Origin: Acidobacteriaceae bacterium | GTDB lineage: Bacteria; Acidobacteriota; Terriglobia; Terriglobales; Acidobacteriaceae | Direction of reading: 5' to 3' | Assembly (NCBI GenBank): GCA_903970395.1 | Contig: CAJCIM010000100.1 | Coordinates: 1 to 55,298 of the forward strand | DNA length: 55,298 bases | Shown: one piece after another, positions 25,677 through 33,872 of the stretch | How the letters are laid out: the number at the start of each line of letters is the position of its first letter | Numbering within the stretch: the first letter of the stretch is position 1 | The notes under the pieces: generated by a model | What the model was told of the DNA's origin: nothing | The model's database searches: none | The model's input: the letters and a program-made list of their open reading frames with translations, nothing else | Translations under genes and position numbers: made by a program

Positions 25677-26468
25677 ATGTTTCGAGCACTCTATACCGCA
25701 GCAAGCGGCATGACCGCACAGCAGTTGAACCTGGACAACATCGCCAACAACCTCTCCAACTCCAGCACCGCCGGCTTTCAACAGCGTCGATTGCAGTTCT
25801 CTGATCTCCTCTATCAAAACGAGGTGATGCCTGGCAGCGCCGCCACCCAGCAGACTACGACCGCAGCGGGTCTCCAGATAGGGCTAGGTGTTCGGCCCGG
25901 CGCAACCGAGGTCATTCAGACGCAGGGCGCGCTCTCCACGACAGGCAATCAACTGGACCTTGCCATTCAGGGCCAGGGATTCTTTCAGATTCTTCTACCC
26001 AACGGTCAAACCGGCTACACGCGTTCTGGCTCATTCCAGCTCGATGCGCAGGGACAGGTTGTCACCGCAGACGGCAACCCTCTCCAGCCAGCTATCACCG
26101 TGCCAGCAAATGCACTCAGCGTCACCATCGGCAGCGATGGAACCGTGAGCATAACGCAGCCGGGGCAAGTTCAAGCATCACAGGTAGGTTCCATCCAAAC
26201 GTCGATGTTCGTCAATCCTGGCGGGCTCAACAGCGTTGGCAACAACATCTATCTTGCAACCACGGCGTCCGGTGATCCCATCATCGGCACACCCGGCGGA
26301 GCCGATGGTCTTGGCACTATTCAGCAGGGCATGTTGGAGCAGTCGAACGTCAGTGTCGTCGATGAGTTCGTGCAGATGATCCTCGCTCAACGTTCGTACG
26401 AATCCAACTCACGTGTCATCAAAGCTGGTGACGAGATGCTGCAGCAACTCAATCAACTGGCGCAGTAG
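25677..26468 (+). CDS. flgG: flagellar distal rod protein FlgG
   Basis: FlgG (263 residues), close to the canonical 260. The start at ATG 25677 gives the family N-terminus MFRALYTAASGMTAQQLNLD with NIANNLSNSSTAGFQQRR; the centre has GQGFFQILLPNGQTGYTRSG, and the end has LEQSNVSVVDEFVQMILAQR and YESNSRVIKAGDEMLQ. AAGGAGAAGAGAGAGG precedes the ATG. The earlier in-frame ATG at 25611 lies inside flgF and is rejected. Confidence 0.97.
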   Translation: MFRALYTAASGMTAQQLNLDNIANNLSNSSTAGFQQRRLQFSDLLYQNEVMPGSAATQQTTTAAGLQIGLGVRPGATEVIQTQGALSTTGNQLDLAIQGQGFFQILLPNGQTGYTRSGSFQLDAQGQVVTADGNPLQPAITVPANALSVTIGSDGTVSITQPGQVQASQVGSIQTSMFVNPGGLNSVGNNIYLATTASGDPIIGTPGGADGLGTIQQGMLEQSNVSVVDEFVQMILAQRSYESNSRVIKAGDEMLQQLNQLAQ

Positions 26469-26482
26469 CGGAGGTCTCAGCG

Positions 26483-27094
26483 ATGAAGCTCAATCCAGTT
26501 TCATGGCCGGCGTTCGTGGCGCTCTCCTTCGCCAGCATCAGCTCTGCGGCGCAGGTTAGTGTCCGCGATCGCTTTGCCGTCACGCAGACCGCGGTCGAGA
26601 AGGCGATCACGGACACCGTTTTCAATGGCTCCTCCGAACCCGGAGTTCATGTGCATCTGCTTACGGATATCGTAGCCTCAACGCCTTCTCCAGATCTTGA
26701 TGTCATGGCATTGGAACTGCTGCCATCTCGGACTGGCCACACGGTAGATAGCCGTCGCTTTGCCGTGCGGCTCATCTGCCATCTGCACAACTCGTGCCTG
26801 CCATTCTATGCAGAGTTGGTGGTTCCGCAGGGCATAACGTTCACAACCCTCACCGCGTCGACACATACCGCTGTTGCCGCTGCATTCCGTCCCCAACCAA
26901 CCGGTAGCAACATCATTCGGCGCGGAGCGCATGCGACTCTCGTCTTCAATGATGGCGCCTCACAGATAACGGTCCCCATTATCACCCTGCAGGATGCGGT
27001 TGTTGGAGACACAATCCACGTCGCAAGCCTCGACCATAGGCACATTTACTCGGGTCAAGCTGTCTCTGCAACGTTGTTAAAAGGCGAGTTCTGA
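26483..27094 (+). CDS. flgA: P-ring assembly chaperone FlgA
   Basis: Periplasmic chaperone for P-ring assembly, 203 residues. A signal peptide covers about residues 1-22 (cleavage near SSAAQ). The C-terminal SAF/FlgA domain is recognisable: IIRRGAHATLVFNDGASQIT, LQDAVVGDTIHVASLDHRHI, and SGQAVSATLLKGEF. The N-terminal half is weakly conserved, as usual. GGAGG lies nine bases upstream. Its position between flgG and flgH fits the standard order. Confidence 0.87.
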   Translation: MKLNPVSWPAFVALSFASISSAAQVSVRDRFAVTQTAVEKAITDTVFNGSSEPGVHVHLLTDIVASTPSPDLDVMALELLPSRTGHTVDSRRFAVRLICHLHNSCLPFYAELVVPQGITFTTLTASTHTAVAAAFRPQPTGSNIIRRGAHATLVFNDGASQITVPIITLQDAVVGDTIHVASLDHRHIYSGQAVSATLLKGEF

Positions 27095-27095
27095 C

Positions 27096-27809
27096 ATGCG
27101 TGTGTCCTCTCTGTGCTCCAACGCGACGCTGCTTTCGCTACTATTGCTCGTGTCGCTCTGTTCGGCAGCCAAACCCGACAAACACAAAGCAAACGATCCC
27201 GCACAGCTGCGTGCAGAGTACATTGCGAAAGCCGAACAGCATAACGATGCGCCGGCCTCGATACGCACCTCGGGCAGTCTCTGGTCGCCGCAGAACACGC
27301 TCGGCGACCTCGGTTCCGACTACAAGGCTACTCGCCTCAACGACACCGTCACCATCCAGGTATCAGTGCAGACATCCGCCTCGCAGTCCGGCACTGTTGC
27401 GGGGTCACGCGCGTTGACGGCGAACTCAAGCATCACCGGAATCATGGGACAGTCTCCATCGATTGCAAATCCACTGCTTGCCGCCCAATCGGCCTCCACG
27501 ATCAAAGGTCAGGGACAGACTGCGTCGAACACCAACTTCGTAACTAGCCTCACAGGCCGGGTGATTGCGGTGCTTCCGAGCGGCAACCTCGTGCTCGAAG
27601 CCGAGCGAGAGATATTCATGAACAACCAGCACGAACACATCATCGTTCGCGGCGTAATCCGGCCAGGAGACATCGGCCCAGCCAACGCCGTAGCGTCTAC
27701 TTCGCTCAGCAATCTCGAAATAGAGATGAAGGGAAAGGGAATCATCGCGGACAATACGCGTCCGCCGAACATTATCTCGAGGGCGGTGCTATGGCTTCTA
27801 GGCTTCTAA
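27096..27809 (+). CDS. flgH: flagellar L-ring protein FlgH
   Basis: FlgH (237 residues) forms the outer-membrane L ring. The conserved core reads SLWSPQNTLGDLGSDYKATR, LNDTVTIQVSVQTSASQSGT, NFVTSLTGRVIAVLPSGNLV and GVIRPGDIGPANAVAST. FlgH is normally a lipoprotein; here the only candidate Cys, C22, follows V-S-L, which is a poor lipobox because Leu occupies the position before Cys, so signal peptidase I processing is possible. Starts one base after flgA and overlaps flgI by 19 bases. Confidence 0.95.
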   Translation: MRVSSLCSNATLLSLLLLVSLCSAAKPDKHKANDPAQLRAEYIAKAEQHNDAPASIRTSGSLWSPQNTLGDLGSDYKATRLNDTVTIQVSVQTSASQSGTVAGSRALTANSSITGIMGQSPSIANPLLAAQSASTIKGQGQTASNTNFVTSLTGRVIAVLPSGNLVLEAEREIFMNNQHEHIIVRGVIRPGDIGPANAVASTSLSNLEIEMKGKGIIADNTRPPNIISRAVLWLLGF

Positions 27810-28924
27810 TATCAGGATTCATATGGGCAACCACTCGCCTGCGGCCAATGGCCCTGCGACTATTGTTCGCAATGCTGCTCATTATGTCATCTCCATATCG
27901 TTTGTATGCTGCTGACCCAAGTCAAAGCGTGCTGATTCGCGATGTAACGGAGGTAGAAGGCGTCCGTAGCAATCAACTTATCGGATATGGTCTTGTCGTC
28001 GGTCTGCACAGTACTGGTGACAGCCAGCAGACGTATCTGACCGTGCAAACTCTCGCCAATGCCATGCAACGCATGGGCGTACAGATCGTGCCCAGCATCG
28101 TCGTCGTAAAAAACGTCGCTGCAGTCTTCGTAACCGCTGAGCTGCCCCCGTTCGCTCGCCCCGGTATGAACCTCGATATCACGATCTCTTCCATCGGCGA
28201 CGCCCGCAGTCTTGAGGGCGGCGTCCTTCTGCTCACAGCACTGCGCGGCGTCGATGGAGAGGTCTACGCACAAGGCCAGGGCGCTCTTACCATCGGTGGC
28301 TACACCCAGAGTGGTCCAACCACCAGCAAGCTCACTAGGCATCCGACCGTGGGCAGGATCGCGGAGGGTGCCATCGTTGAGCGTGATGCGTCCGTCGACC
28401 TCAGCCACTTTCAGACGGTCTCGCTCCTCTTGCGCGATCCCGACTTCACCGCCGCGCGCAACATCGCCGAAGCCATCAACCACGACTTTGCAAAGCCCAT
28501 CTCTCGCGCAGTAGACAGCCGCCGCATTGAGATCCTCGTCGCAGACAGCGGCATCGCCTCTGTGCCAATCCTCCTGTCCCGCGTCCAGAACCTCGCCGTT
28601 GAGGTAAAACCCGCTGCGAAGGTTGTTGTCAACGAACGTACCGGCACCATCGTGCTCGGTGGCGATGTCACCCTGTCGCCAGTGGTCATCATGCAGGCCG
28701 GGCTTACTATCCAGATACAGCCGTCACCGCCCGCATCGTTGCCACCAACCCTGCCCACGGCACCACCAACCGTCGGCCAGGCAATCCAGATGCAGGAAGG
28801 TTCGAGTGTCAATGAGTTACTCAAGGGGCTTCACACCATAGGTGCCTCATCGCAGGACATTTTGGCAATCCTGCAGGCCATCAAGGCCGCAGGCGGCCTG
28901 CAAGCAGATCTAGAGGTGATCTGA
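27791..28924 (+). CDS. flgI: flagellar P-ring protein FlgI
   Basis: FlgI (377 residues) forms the periplasmic P ring. The mature start resembles the family: LIRDVTEVEGVRSNQLIGYG with LVVGLHSTGDSQQT, then MGVQIVPSIVVVKNVAAVFV and the C-terminal INELLK-like SVNELLKGLHTIGASSQDIL and AIKAAGGLQADLEVI. A signal peptide ends near YRLYAAD. The start is either 27791 (GAGGG upstream) or the internal ATG at 27848, which would give a more usual signal peptide length. A Pro-rich insert lies near 315-330. One-base overlap with flgJ. Confidence 0.96.
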   Translation: MASRLLISGFIWATTRLRPMALRLLFAMLLIMSSPYRLYAADPSQSVLIRDVTEVEGVRSNQLIGYGLVVGLHSTGDSQQTYLTVQTLANAMQRMGVQIVPSIVVVKNVAAVFVTAELPPFARPGMNLDITISSIGDARSLEGGVLLLTALRGVDGEVYAQGQGALTIGGYTQSGPTTSKLTRHPTVGRIAEGAIVERDASVDLSHFQTVSLLLRDPDFTAARNIAEAINHDFAKPISRAVDSRRIEILVADSGIASVPILLSRVQNLAVEVKPAAKVVVNERTGTIVLGGDVTLSPVVIMQAGLTIQIQPSPPASLPPTLPTAPPTVGQAIQMQEGSSVNELLKGLHTIGASSQDILAILQAIKAAGGLQADLEVI

Positions 28925-29310
28925 TGTCGAAGGTGCAATCTTTGAATACAGCTCTCTCCGTAGCGACAATGACACCGCTCCCTCGTACCGATAGCGTCTT
29001 GCGCCCATCCGGCAAGCAGCCGGCAAGCGACGCAAAGATCGACAAAGCCGCAAAGGACTTCGAGTCTATACTGCTTGGCGACTGGTTGCAGCATGCCGAA
29101 GACACAGTCGCGAAGGTCCCGGGCACCGACGAGGAAGAGAGTGAGGACGATGGGACCGCGCAGATGCAGCAGGGACTGGCAATCCGTCCCCTCGCCGACG
29201 CCCTGACTGCCTCTTGCGGCATTGGGATCGCAGGCATGATCGTTGCTCAGCTGCGGAAAGGTCAGCCCAACGAGCCGACAGATGTTCCTAACTCGGTTCG
29301 ACTCGGCTAA
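28924..29310 (+). CDS. flgJ: rod-binding protein FlgJ (N-terminal type)
   Basis: A 128-residue rod-cap protein corresponding only to the N-terminal half of enterobacterial FlgJ: the helix pattern KIDKAAKDFESILLGDWLQH, then GTAQMQQGLAIRPLADALTA. There is no muramidase domain, as in many non-enteric bacteria, so peptidoglycan must be opened by another enzyme. It lies last in the flgF operon, before the flgM promoter. Confidence 0.85.
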   Translation: MSKVQSLNTALSVATMTPLPRTDSVLRPSGKQPASDAKIDKAAKDFESILLGDWLQHAEDTVAKVPGTDEEESEDDGTAQMQQGLAIRPLADALTASCGIGIAGMIVAQLRKGQPNEPTDVPNSVRLG

Positions 29311-29311
29311 C

Positions 29312-29338
29312 TCAACAATTCCTGATGGCTGCCGATAG
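29312..29338 (+). promoter_or_regulatory. σ28 promoter for flgM-flgN-flgK-flgL
   Basis: The -10 element GCCGATAG at 29331-29338 matches the σ28 consensus GCCGATAA at seven of eight positions, with TCAA at 29312-29315 as the -35, 15 bases apart. Initiation would fall near 29345. Confidence 0.72.
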
Positions 29339-29358
29339 AAGGAACGTGCCATCAGGAG
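29319..29358 (+). promoter_or_regulatory. stem-loop masking the flgM ribosome site in read-through RNA
   Basis: TTCCTGATGGC (29319-29329) pairs with GCCATCAGGAG (29348-29358), 11 pairs with one G-U, loop 18. The 3' arm covers most of the ribosome site AGGAGGG (29354-29360). RNA begun at the σ28 promoter would start after the 5' arm and so leave the site free; read-through RNA from flgJ would mask it. Confidence 0.55.
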
Positions 29359-29366
29359 GGACCGAA

Positions 29367-29645
29367 ATGAAGATCGAAGCAGGCGAAGTTGCCGTCGGTC
29401 AGTTGCAACCCGATTGGATATCCAAACAGGCCGGCAGCATCAGCCCCGCATCCAGCCAGGGCGTCGATGGTGACCGCACTACGCTAAGTTCAGACAGCAC
29501 CACAGTCAAGTCATTGGTTACTCGGGCACTCAACATGCCGGACGTTCGTCGGGAAAAGGTGCAGGCATTACGCGAGGCCGTCAGCAGTGGCGGCTATCAG
29601 GTAGACCCGCAAAAGCTCGCCTCCGCCATGATGAGCGATTGCTAG
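29367..29645 (+). CDS. flgM: anti-σ28 factor FlgM
   Basis: FlgM (92 residues) holds FliA inactive until it is secreted through the finished hook. The C-terminal half carries the σ28-binding helices: VKSLVTRALNMPDVRREKVQ, ALREAVSSGGYQVDPQKLAS, AMMSD. The N-terminal half is disordered and Ser/Gly rich, normal for the family. The ATG at 29367 has AGGAGGG six bases upstream; an upstream ATG at 29325 lies before the predicted σ28 start and adds nothing conserved. Confidence 0.92.
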   Translation: MKIEAGEVAVGQLQPDWISKQAGSISPASSQGVDGDRTTLSSDSTTVKSLVTRALNMPDVRREKVQALREAVSSGGYQVDPQKLASAMMSDC

Positions 29646-29694
29646 TTCGCCGTCCACTGTTGCATTTCGAGACGGGTCAAAGAAGGGGAGTGAC

Positions 29695-30108
29695 ATGGAT
29701 CTCGCATCACCTGGGGACGAATCATCAGTCGTCGAAGTGTACTTGCATCAGCTCGACTCTCTCGCTGCGGAACTAGACACCGCGTTCAAAGCTATCGCCG
29801 CTAACAATCTCGCCGCGGTGAAGGCAAGTGTCACTCGCCAGGAGTTCTTGACGGCCAGCCTTTCAGCGATGCTGCGTGCCGTCACGCGGCATTTGCATGG
29901 AAACCCAGCACCGTCTCCTAGCCTGCGTTCGCGAATGACCACCGCAGCACGCGGACTGCATGCAGCGAATCAAAACTATGCGGCGCTATTGAAGAACACC
30001 GGAGGCACAATCGCCATGCTTCTATCGCTGTGCAGAAGCCACTCAGATAATCCGATGGAGATTCGCGGAACCAGTTCTGCGCGGCAGACCTGGTCCTGCG
30101 AGATGTGA
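29695..30108 (+). CDS. flgN: FlgN-like export chaperone for FlgK/FlgL
   Basis: A small all-helical protein (137 residues), with a first long helix (VEVYLHQLDSLAAELDTAFK) and a Cys/Ser-containing tail. Sequence similarity to FlgN is only a pattern match, but its size, helical make-up and position between flgM and flgK are the classic ones. FlgN would keep the hook-filament junction proteins export-ready. AGGGGAG lies before the ATG. Confidence 0.72.
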   Translation: MDLASPGDESSVVEVYLHQLDSLAAELDTAFKAIAANNLAAVKASVTRQEFLTASLSAMLRAVTRHLHGNPAPSPSLRSRMTTAARGLHAANQNYAALLKNTGGTIAMLLSLCRSHSDNPMEIRGTSSARQTWSCEM

Positions 30109-30112
30109 TGCC

Positions 30113-31495
30113 ATGTCCCTGACCTCCTCACTAGCGACAGCTCTCGGTGGTTTGAACGCCTCGCAGGGTGCGATCCAGATCACCAGCAATAACATCGCCA
30201 ACGTCAACACTCCCGGTTATTCCCGCGAGCTAGTTGATCTGCAGACTGCAACGCCCTCACAAGATGGCAACGATCAGCTCGGCAACGGCGTTGTGCTCCA
30301 GGGATACACCAGCGTGCGCAGCGAGCTGCTGCAATCGCAGCTTCAACAGCAGACCTCACAGCAGGGCCTGGCCGACGCGCAATCCAGTGCGATGCAGCAG
30401 ATCGAGCCACTCTTCGCCACTTCCACCAACGACATCGGCACGGAGATGTCCACCCTCTTCTCCAGCCTCTCCGCCCTCGCCACCGATCCCACGAACTCCT
30501 CCTCGCGTCAGGCAGTTCTCACCGCGGGGCAGGGACTCGCAAATGCATTCAACACTGCATCGAACGCTCTCACCTCGCAGCAGGCCGGCCTCAACACCCA
30601 GGTTACGCAGGATGTCGGTCAGATCAATCAGCTCACGCAACAGATCGCCGCCCTCAATCCGCAGATCGTTGCGCTGCAGCAGAGCGACGCCGCGCAGAAC
30701 GGCGGTACGCTGCAAGACCAGCAGAACGAACTCATCCAGCAGCTCTCGCAACTTACCAACGTACAAACGACGCAGACCAACAACGGCATCACGCTTGCCA
30801 CGGGCAACGGAACTCCGCTTGTTGTGGGTGATCAAAGCTACGCTCTGCAGACATCGACAGGCAGCAACGGAGCAATACAGGTGCTCGACCAAAGCGGCAA
30901 CAACATCACCACATCAATGGAGAGCGGCGACCTCGGCGGAGCGATTCAGGTTCGCGATCAGACGATACCGAACGTCCTCACGCAGCTCGACACACTCGCC
31001 AACCAGGTTGCAACGGCGTTCAACAGCGCGCAGGCCAACGGATTTGATCAGAACGGCAAAGCGGGCACGGCCTTCTTCAACATCCCCTCCAGCGTCCCTG
31101 GATCTGCCGCTTCTATAAGCCTGGCGCTCACCAACGCGTCGCAGGTTGCAGCCAGCTCCGATGGCACGTCCGGCAGCAGCGGCAACCTCACCAACTTTGC
31201 GTCTATCCAGACCGCCGCGCTTCCCAGCGGAGCCACACCCACGAACACCTACGCCAGCCTTGTCTATCAGGTTGGCAGCATCGCCGCCACGGCAAACTCC
31301 AACTCCACCGCGACCGCCGCCAGCCTGCTTCAGCTCAACAACCAGATCAGCTCTCAATCGGGTGTCTCCATTGATCAGGAGACCACCAACTTGATCCAGT
31401 ATCAGCAGTCATACCAAGCCGCTGCCCAGGTTGTGAACATCATCAACAGCCTCTTCACCGCGACGATGGACATGATGACTCCGACTACCTCATAG
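30113..31495 (+). CDS. flgK: hook-filament junction protein FlgK
   Basis: FlgK (460 residues), first hook-associated protein. N-terminal motif LGGLNASQGAIQITSNNIAN then VNTPGYSRELVDLQT; long coiled-coil region with TQDVGQINQLTQQIAALNPQ; C-terminal VSIDQETTNLIQYQQSYQAA and AAQVVNIINSLFTATMDMM. It starts four bases past flgN. The middle is Ser/Thr/Asn/Gln rich. Confidence 0.96.
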   Translation: MSLTSSLATALGGLNASQGAIQITSNNIANVNTPGYSRELVDLQTATPSQDGNDQLGNGVVLQGYTSVRSELLQSQLQQQTSQQGLADAQSSAMQQIEPLFATSTNDIGTEMSTLFSSLSALATDPTNSSSRQAVLTAGQGLANAFNTASNALTSQQAGLNTQVTQDVGQINQLTQQIAALNPQIVALQQSDAAQNGGTLQDQQNELIQQLSQLTNVQTTQTNNGITLATGNGTPLVVGDQSYALQTSTGSNGAIQVLDQSGNNITTSMESGDLGGAIQVRDQTIPNVLTQLDTLANQVATAFNSAQANGFDQNGKAGTAFFNIPSSVPGSAASISLALTNASQVAASSDGTSGSSGNLTNFASIQTAALPSGATPTNTYASLVYQVGSIAATANSNSTATAASLLQLNNQISSQSGVSIDQETTNLIQYQQSYQAAAQVVNIINSLFTATMDMMTPTTS

Positions 31496-31526
31496 CCCCT
31501 CACACTTCGCAAACCCAGGAATCTTT

Positions 31527-32414
31527 ATGCGCGTAACAAGCATGCTGCCCGACGTACAGTACGCAATCCAGCAGAGCAACCAGTCGCTCGCCACAGCGCT
31601 CCAACAGGTGTCAACGGGCAACCGTGTCAACCAACTCTCTGACGACCCTACCGCCTCCGCCAACATGGTCCGTTCACTTGCCAGCTCTGCGAATGTAGAT
31701 CAGTACACCGCCAACGTCAGCGCTCTGCAGTCGCGTTTGCAGACGGCTGATTCGGCCATCAGCTCGGTCGTCACGTCGTTGAATCAGGCCATTACGCTTG
31801 GTACGGAAGGCGCGACCTCAACCACCAGCACAACAGACCGCCAGGCGATCGCGACGCAGGCGCAAGGCATCCTCTCTGATGTCGTCTCACAGGCGAATGC
31901 GTCCTATCAGGGCTCCTATCTCTTTGGCGGCTCTGCAACAACGTCACCACCCTTCGTCGCCGACGCAACCTCTGCCAGCGGCTACACCTACAAAGGCAAC
32001 GACACCGCAAACCAGGTGCAGGTTGGCGACTCCACTAACATCAGTGCAAACATCCCCGGCGATCAGCTCTTCACCTCCGGCACCAACGTCATCGGCTCCC
32101 TCAGCAGCCTAGTGACAGCTCTGCAGTCCGGAACCTCTGCGCAGATCGGCGCAGCCACAACGGCCATCTCCTCAGCACTCAACGCTCTGGACGTACAACG
32201 CACGCCGCTCAGCAACACAGTCGACCAGCTCAACTCTCAGGAGAGTTATCTAGGTCAGGAGAAGGTCACGCTGAGCACACAACAAAACTCATTGGTCAGC
32301 ATCAATCTTGCCGAAGCCGCCACAAATCTGTCGCAGGCTGAGACAGCGCACTCCGCCGTGCTCGCGGCTACGGCGCAAGCACTGCCCACAACGCTACTCA
32401 GCTACCTCAAGTAG
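31527..32414 (+). CDS. flgL: hook-filament junction protein FlgL
   Basis: FlgL (295 residues), second hook-associated protein, related to flagellin at both ends: TALQQVSTGNRVNQLSDDPT at the N-terminus and the C-terminal LVSINLAEAATNLSQAETAH and SAVLAATAQALPTTLLSYL. Central YQGSYLFGGSATTSPPFV is the family's usual insertion point. AGGA lies seven bases before the ATG. Confidence 0.95.
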   Translation: MRVTSMLPDVQYAIQQSNQSLATALQQVSTGNRVNQLSDDPTASANMVRSLASSANVDQYTANVSALQSRLQTADSAISSVVTSLNQAITLGTEGATSTTSTTDRQAIATQAQGILSDVVSQANASYQGSYLFGGSATTSPPFVADATSASGYTYKGNDTANQVQVGDSTNISANIPGDQLFTSGTNVIGSLSSLVTALQSGTSAQIGAATTAISSALNALDVQRTPLSNTVDQLNSQESYLGQEKVTLSTQQNSLVSINLAEAATNLSQAETAHSAVLAATAQALPTTLLSYLK

Positions 32415-32441
32415 CCACCGCTCTACCCCTTTTGCGGTAGA

Positions 32442-32467
32442 GAAAGATCTCAGCAGGGAACCGATAG
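32442..32467 (+). promoter_or_regulatory. σ28 promoter for flagellin
   Basis: GAAA at 32442-32445 and ACCGATAG at 32460-32467, 14 bases apart: six of eight -10 positions and three of four -35 positions match the σ28 consensus. It gives a ~150-base leader before fliC. Confidence 0.6.
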
Positions 32468-32498
32468 CTATCTTGCAACGCGATTCCAATTGAACGGA

Positions 32499-32544
32499 AT
32501 CAGGCAACTGGTCGATAAGAAGCTGTACACGTGAGCTGCCTGAT
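32499..32544 (+). promoter_or_regulatory. stem-loop in the flagellin leader
   Basis: ATCAGGCA (32499-32506) pairs with TGCCTGAT (32537-32544), an eight-base perfect stem closing a 30-base loop that can form a small inner stem. It would sit near the 5' end of the fliC mRNA, where it could stabilise the message. Structure is inferred from complementarity only. Confidence 0.4.
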
Positions 32545-32622
32545 GTTCTGCAGCTTGACTTGCACAGCGGCAAACAACAACTCAGGCGCACCCGGCCACA
32601 TACACAAAAGGAGCATCACGCA

Positions 32623-33777
32623 ATGTCACTCACAATTCTCAACAACATCTCCGACCTCACCGCAGAGAATTCTCTCTCGATGACGCAGATGAACCTGCAG
32701 AAGACCCTCACGCAGCTCTCCACCGGCCTCAAGATCAACTCCGGCTCGGACGACGCCGCAGGTCTGTCCATCGCCAACGGTATGACGGCGAACATGGCAG
32801 CACTTACGCAGTCGCAGCAGAACGCAAACAACGGCGTCGGCCTGCTGCAGACCGCCGATGGAGCGCTCTCGCAGGTCACCACGCTGCTCAACCGCGCCGT
32901 CACGCTGGCAACGGAAGCATCTTCCAGCGGTCTCACCTCCGGCACCAACAGCCAGGCTTCGGCGCTCAACAATGAGTTCCAGTCGATCCTCACCGAGATC
33001 AACCAGATCGGCAATACCACTAACTTTAACGGCGAAAATGTCTTCTCCTCCAACTCGCCTACCAGCTTCCTGTCCACGCAGGCCGGTCTGGCCACCACCA
33101 CCGCTCTCACCGCCGGATCCGTTACCACGATCACCGATGCTGCCACCGGTGGCAGCTTCGTCTTCAAGGCCGCAGCGGGTGACACTGTTGCGACGCTGCA
33201 GACTGCTATTGCGGGCGCCGTGTCGGCGGGTACTCTGTCCGCCGGAACCACGGCGACCCTCAACGGTACCGGTCAACTCGTCATCGGTCCTAACACCGGC
33301 AACACTGGCATTCAGGTCAGCAGCAACGACGCAGTGCTCGGCGCCATAGAAGCTGCACCAGGCACCAACAACAGCAACACCGTCTTCATCAGCGACGGCA
33401 CCACCAGCGGTGCGGCCAACACCACCATCACCACCACCATCGACTCGCTCTCTGCCACCTCGCTGAACCTCAACACCCTCGACCTCAACAGCACCACCGA
33501 TGCGCAGGCAGCTCTTACCGCGATCAACTCTGCCATCAATCAGGTCTCGGCCCAGCGAGGGCAGATCGGTGCTTCGGTCAATCGTCTCCAGGCTGCGAGC
33601 AACGTTATGAACACCCAGGTGCAGAACCTGCAGAGTGCAACCAACAGCATCCAGAACGCCGACATCGGCACCACGGTAGCCAACATGACGCAGTTCAACA
33701 TCCTCCAGTCTACCGGCATAGCCGCACTGCAGCAGTCCAACCAGGCGCAGCAGAACGTCCTCAAGCTGATCCAGTAA
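32623..33777 (+). CDS. fliC: flagellin FliC
   Basis: Flagellin (384 residues). Conserved D0/D1 ends: TQMNLQKTLTQLSTGLKINS and GSDDAAGLSIANGMTANMAA at the N-terminus, and QRGQIGASVNRLQAASNVMN with NIQNADIGTTVANMTQFNIL-like sequence at the C-terminus (SIQNADIGTTVANMTQFNIL). The central ~110 residues (about 155-290) are variable and Thr/Gly/Ala rich. Start at ATG 32623 with AAAGGAG nine bases upstream. It is the only flagellin gene in the window; fliD and fliS follow. Confidence 0.97.
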   Translation: MSLTILNNISDLTAENSLSMTQMNLQKTLTQLSTGLKINSGSDDAAGLSIANGMTANMAALTQSQQNANNGVGLLQTADGALSQVTTLLNRAVTLATEASSSGLTSGTNSQASALNNEFQSILTEINQIGNTTNFNGENVFSSNSPTSFLSTQAGLATTTALTAGSVTTITDAATGGSFVFKAAAGDTVATLQTAIAGAVSAGTLSAGTTATLNGTGQLVIGPNTGNTGIQVSSNDAVLGAIEAAPGTNNSNTVFISDGTTSGAANTTITTTIDSLSATSLNLNTLDLNSTTDAQAALTAINSAINQVSAQRGQIGASVNRLQAASNVMNTQVQNLQSATNSIQNADIGTTVANMTQFNILQSTGIAALQQSNQAQQNVLKLIQ

Positions 33778-33791
33778 TCCTCAACTGCTCG

Positions 33792-33825
33792 TTCAGAAGG
33801 CCGCTCTCTGTCGCGGCCTTCTGAA
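33792..33825 (+). terminator. strong stem-loop after flagellin
   Basis: TTCAGAAGGCCGC (33792-33804) pairs perfectly with GCGGCCTTCTGAA (33813-33825) around an eight-base loop, 14 bases after the fliC stop. There is no T run, so it may act as a partial terminator or 3' stabiliser that sets a high flagellin-to-FliD ratio. Confidence 0.7.
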
Positions 33826-33872
33826 GCGCATCGACAAGCGCATTCGAACCCTACGGCAATGGAGCACTACGC

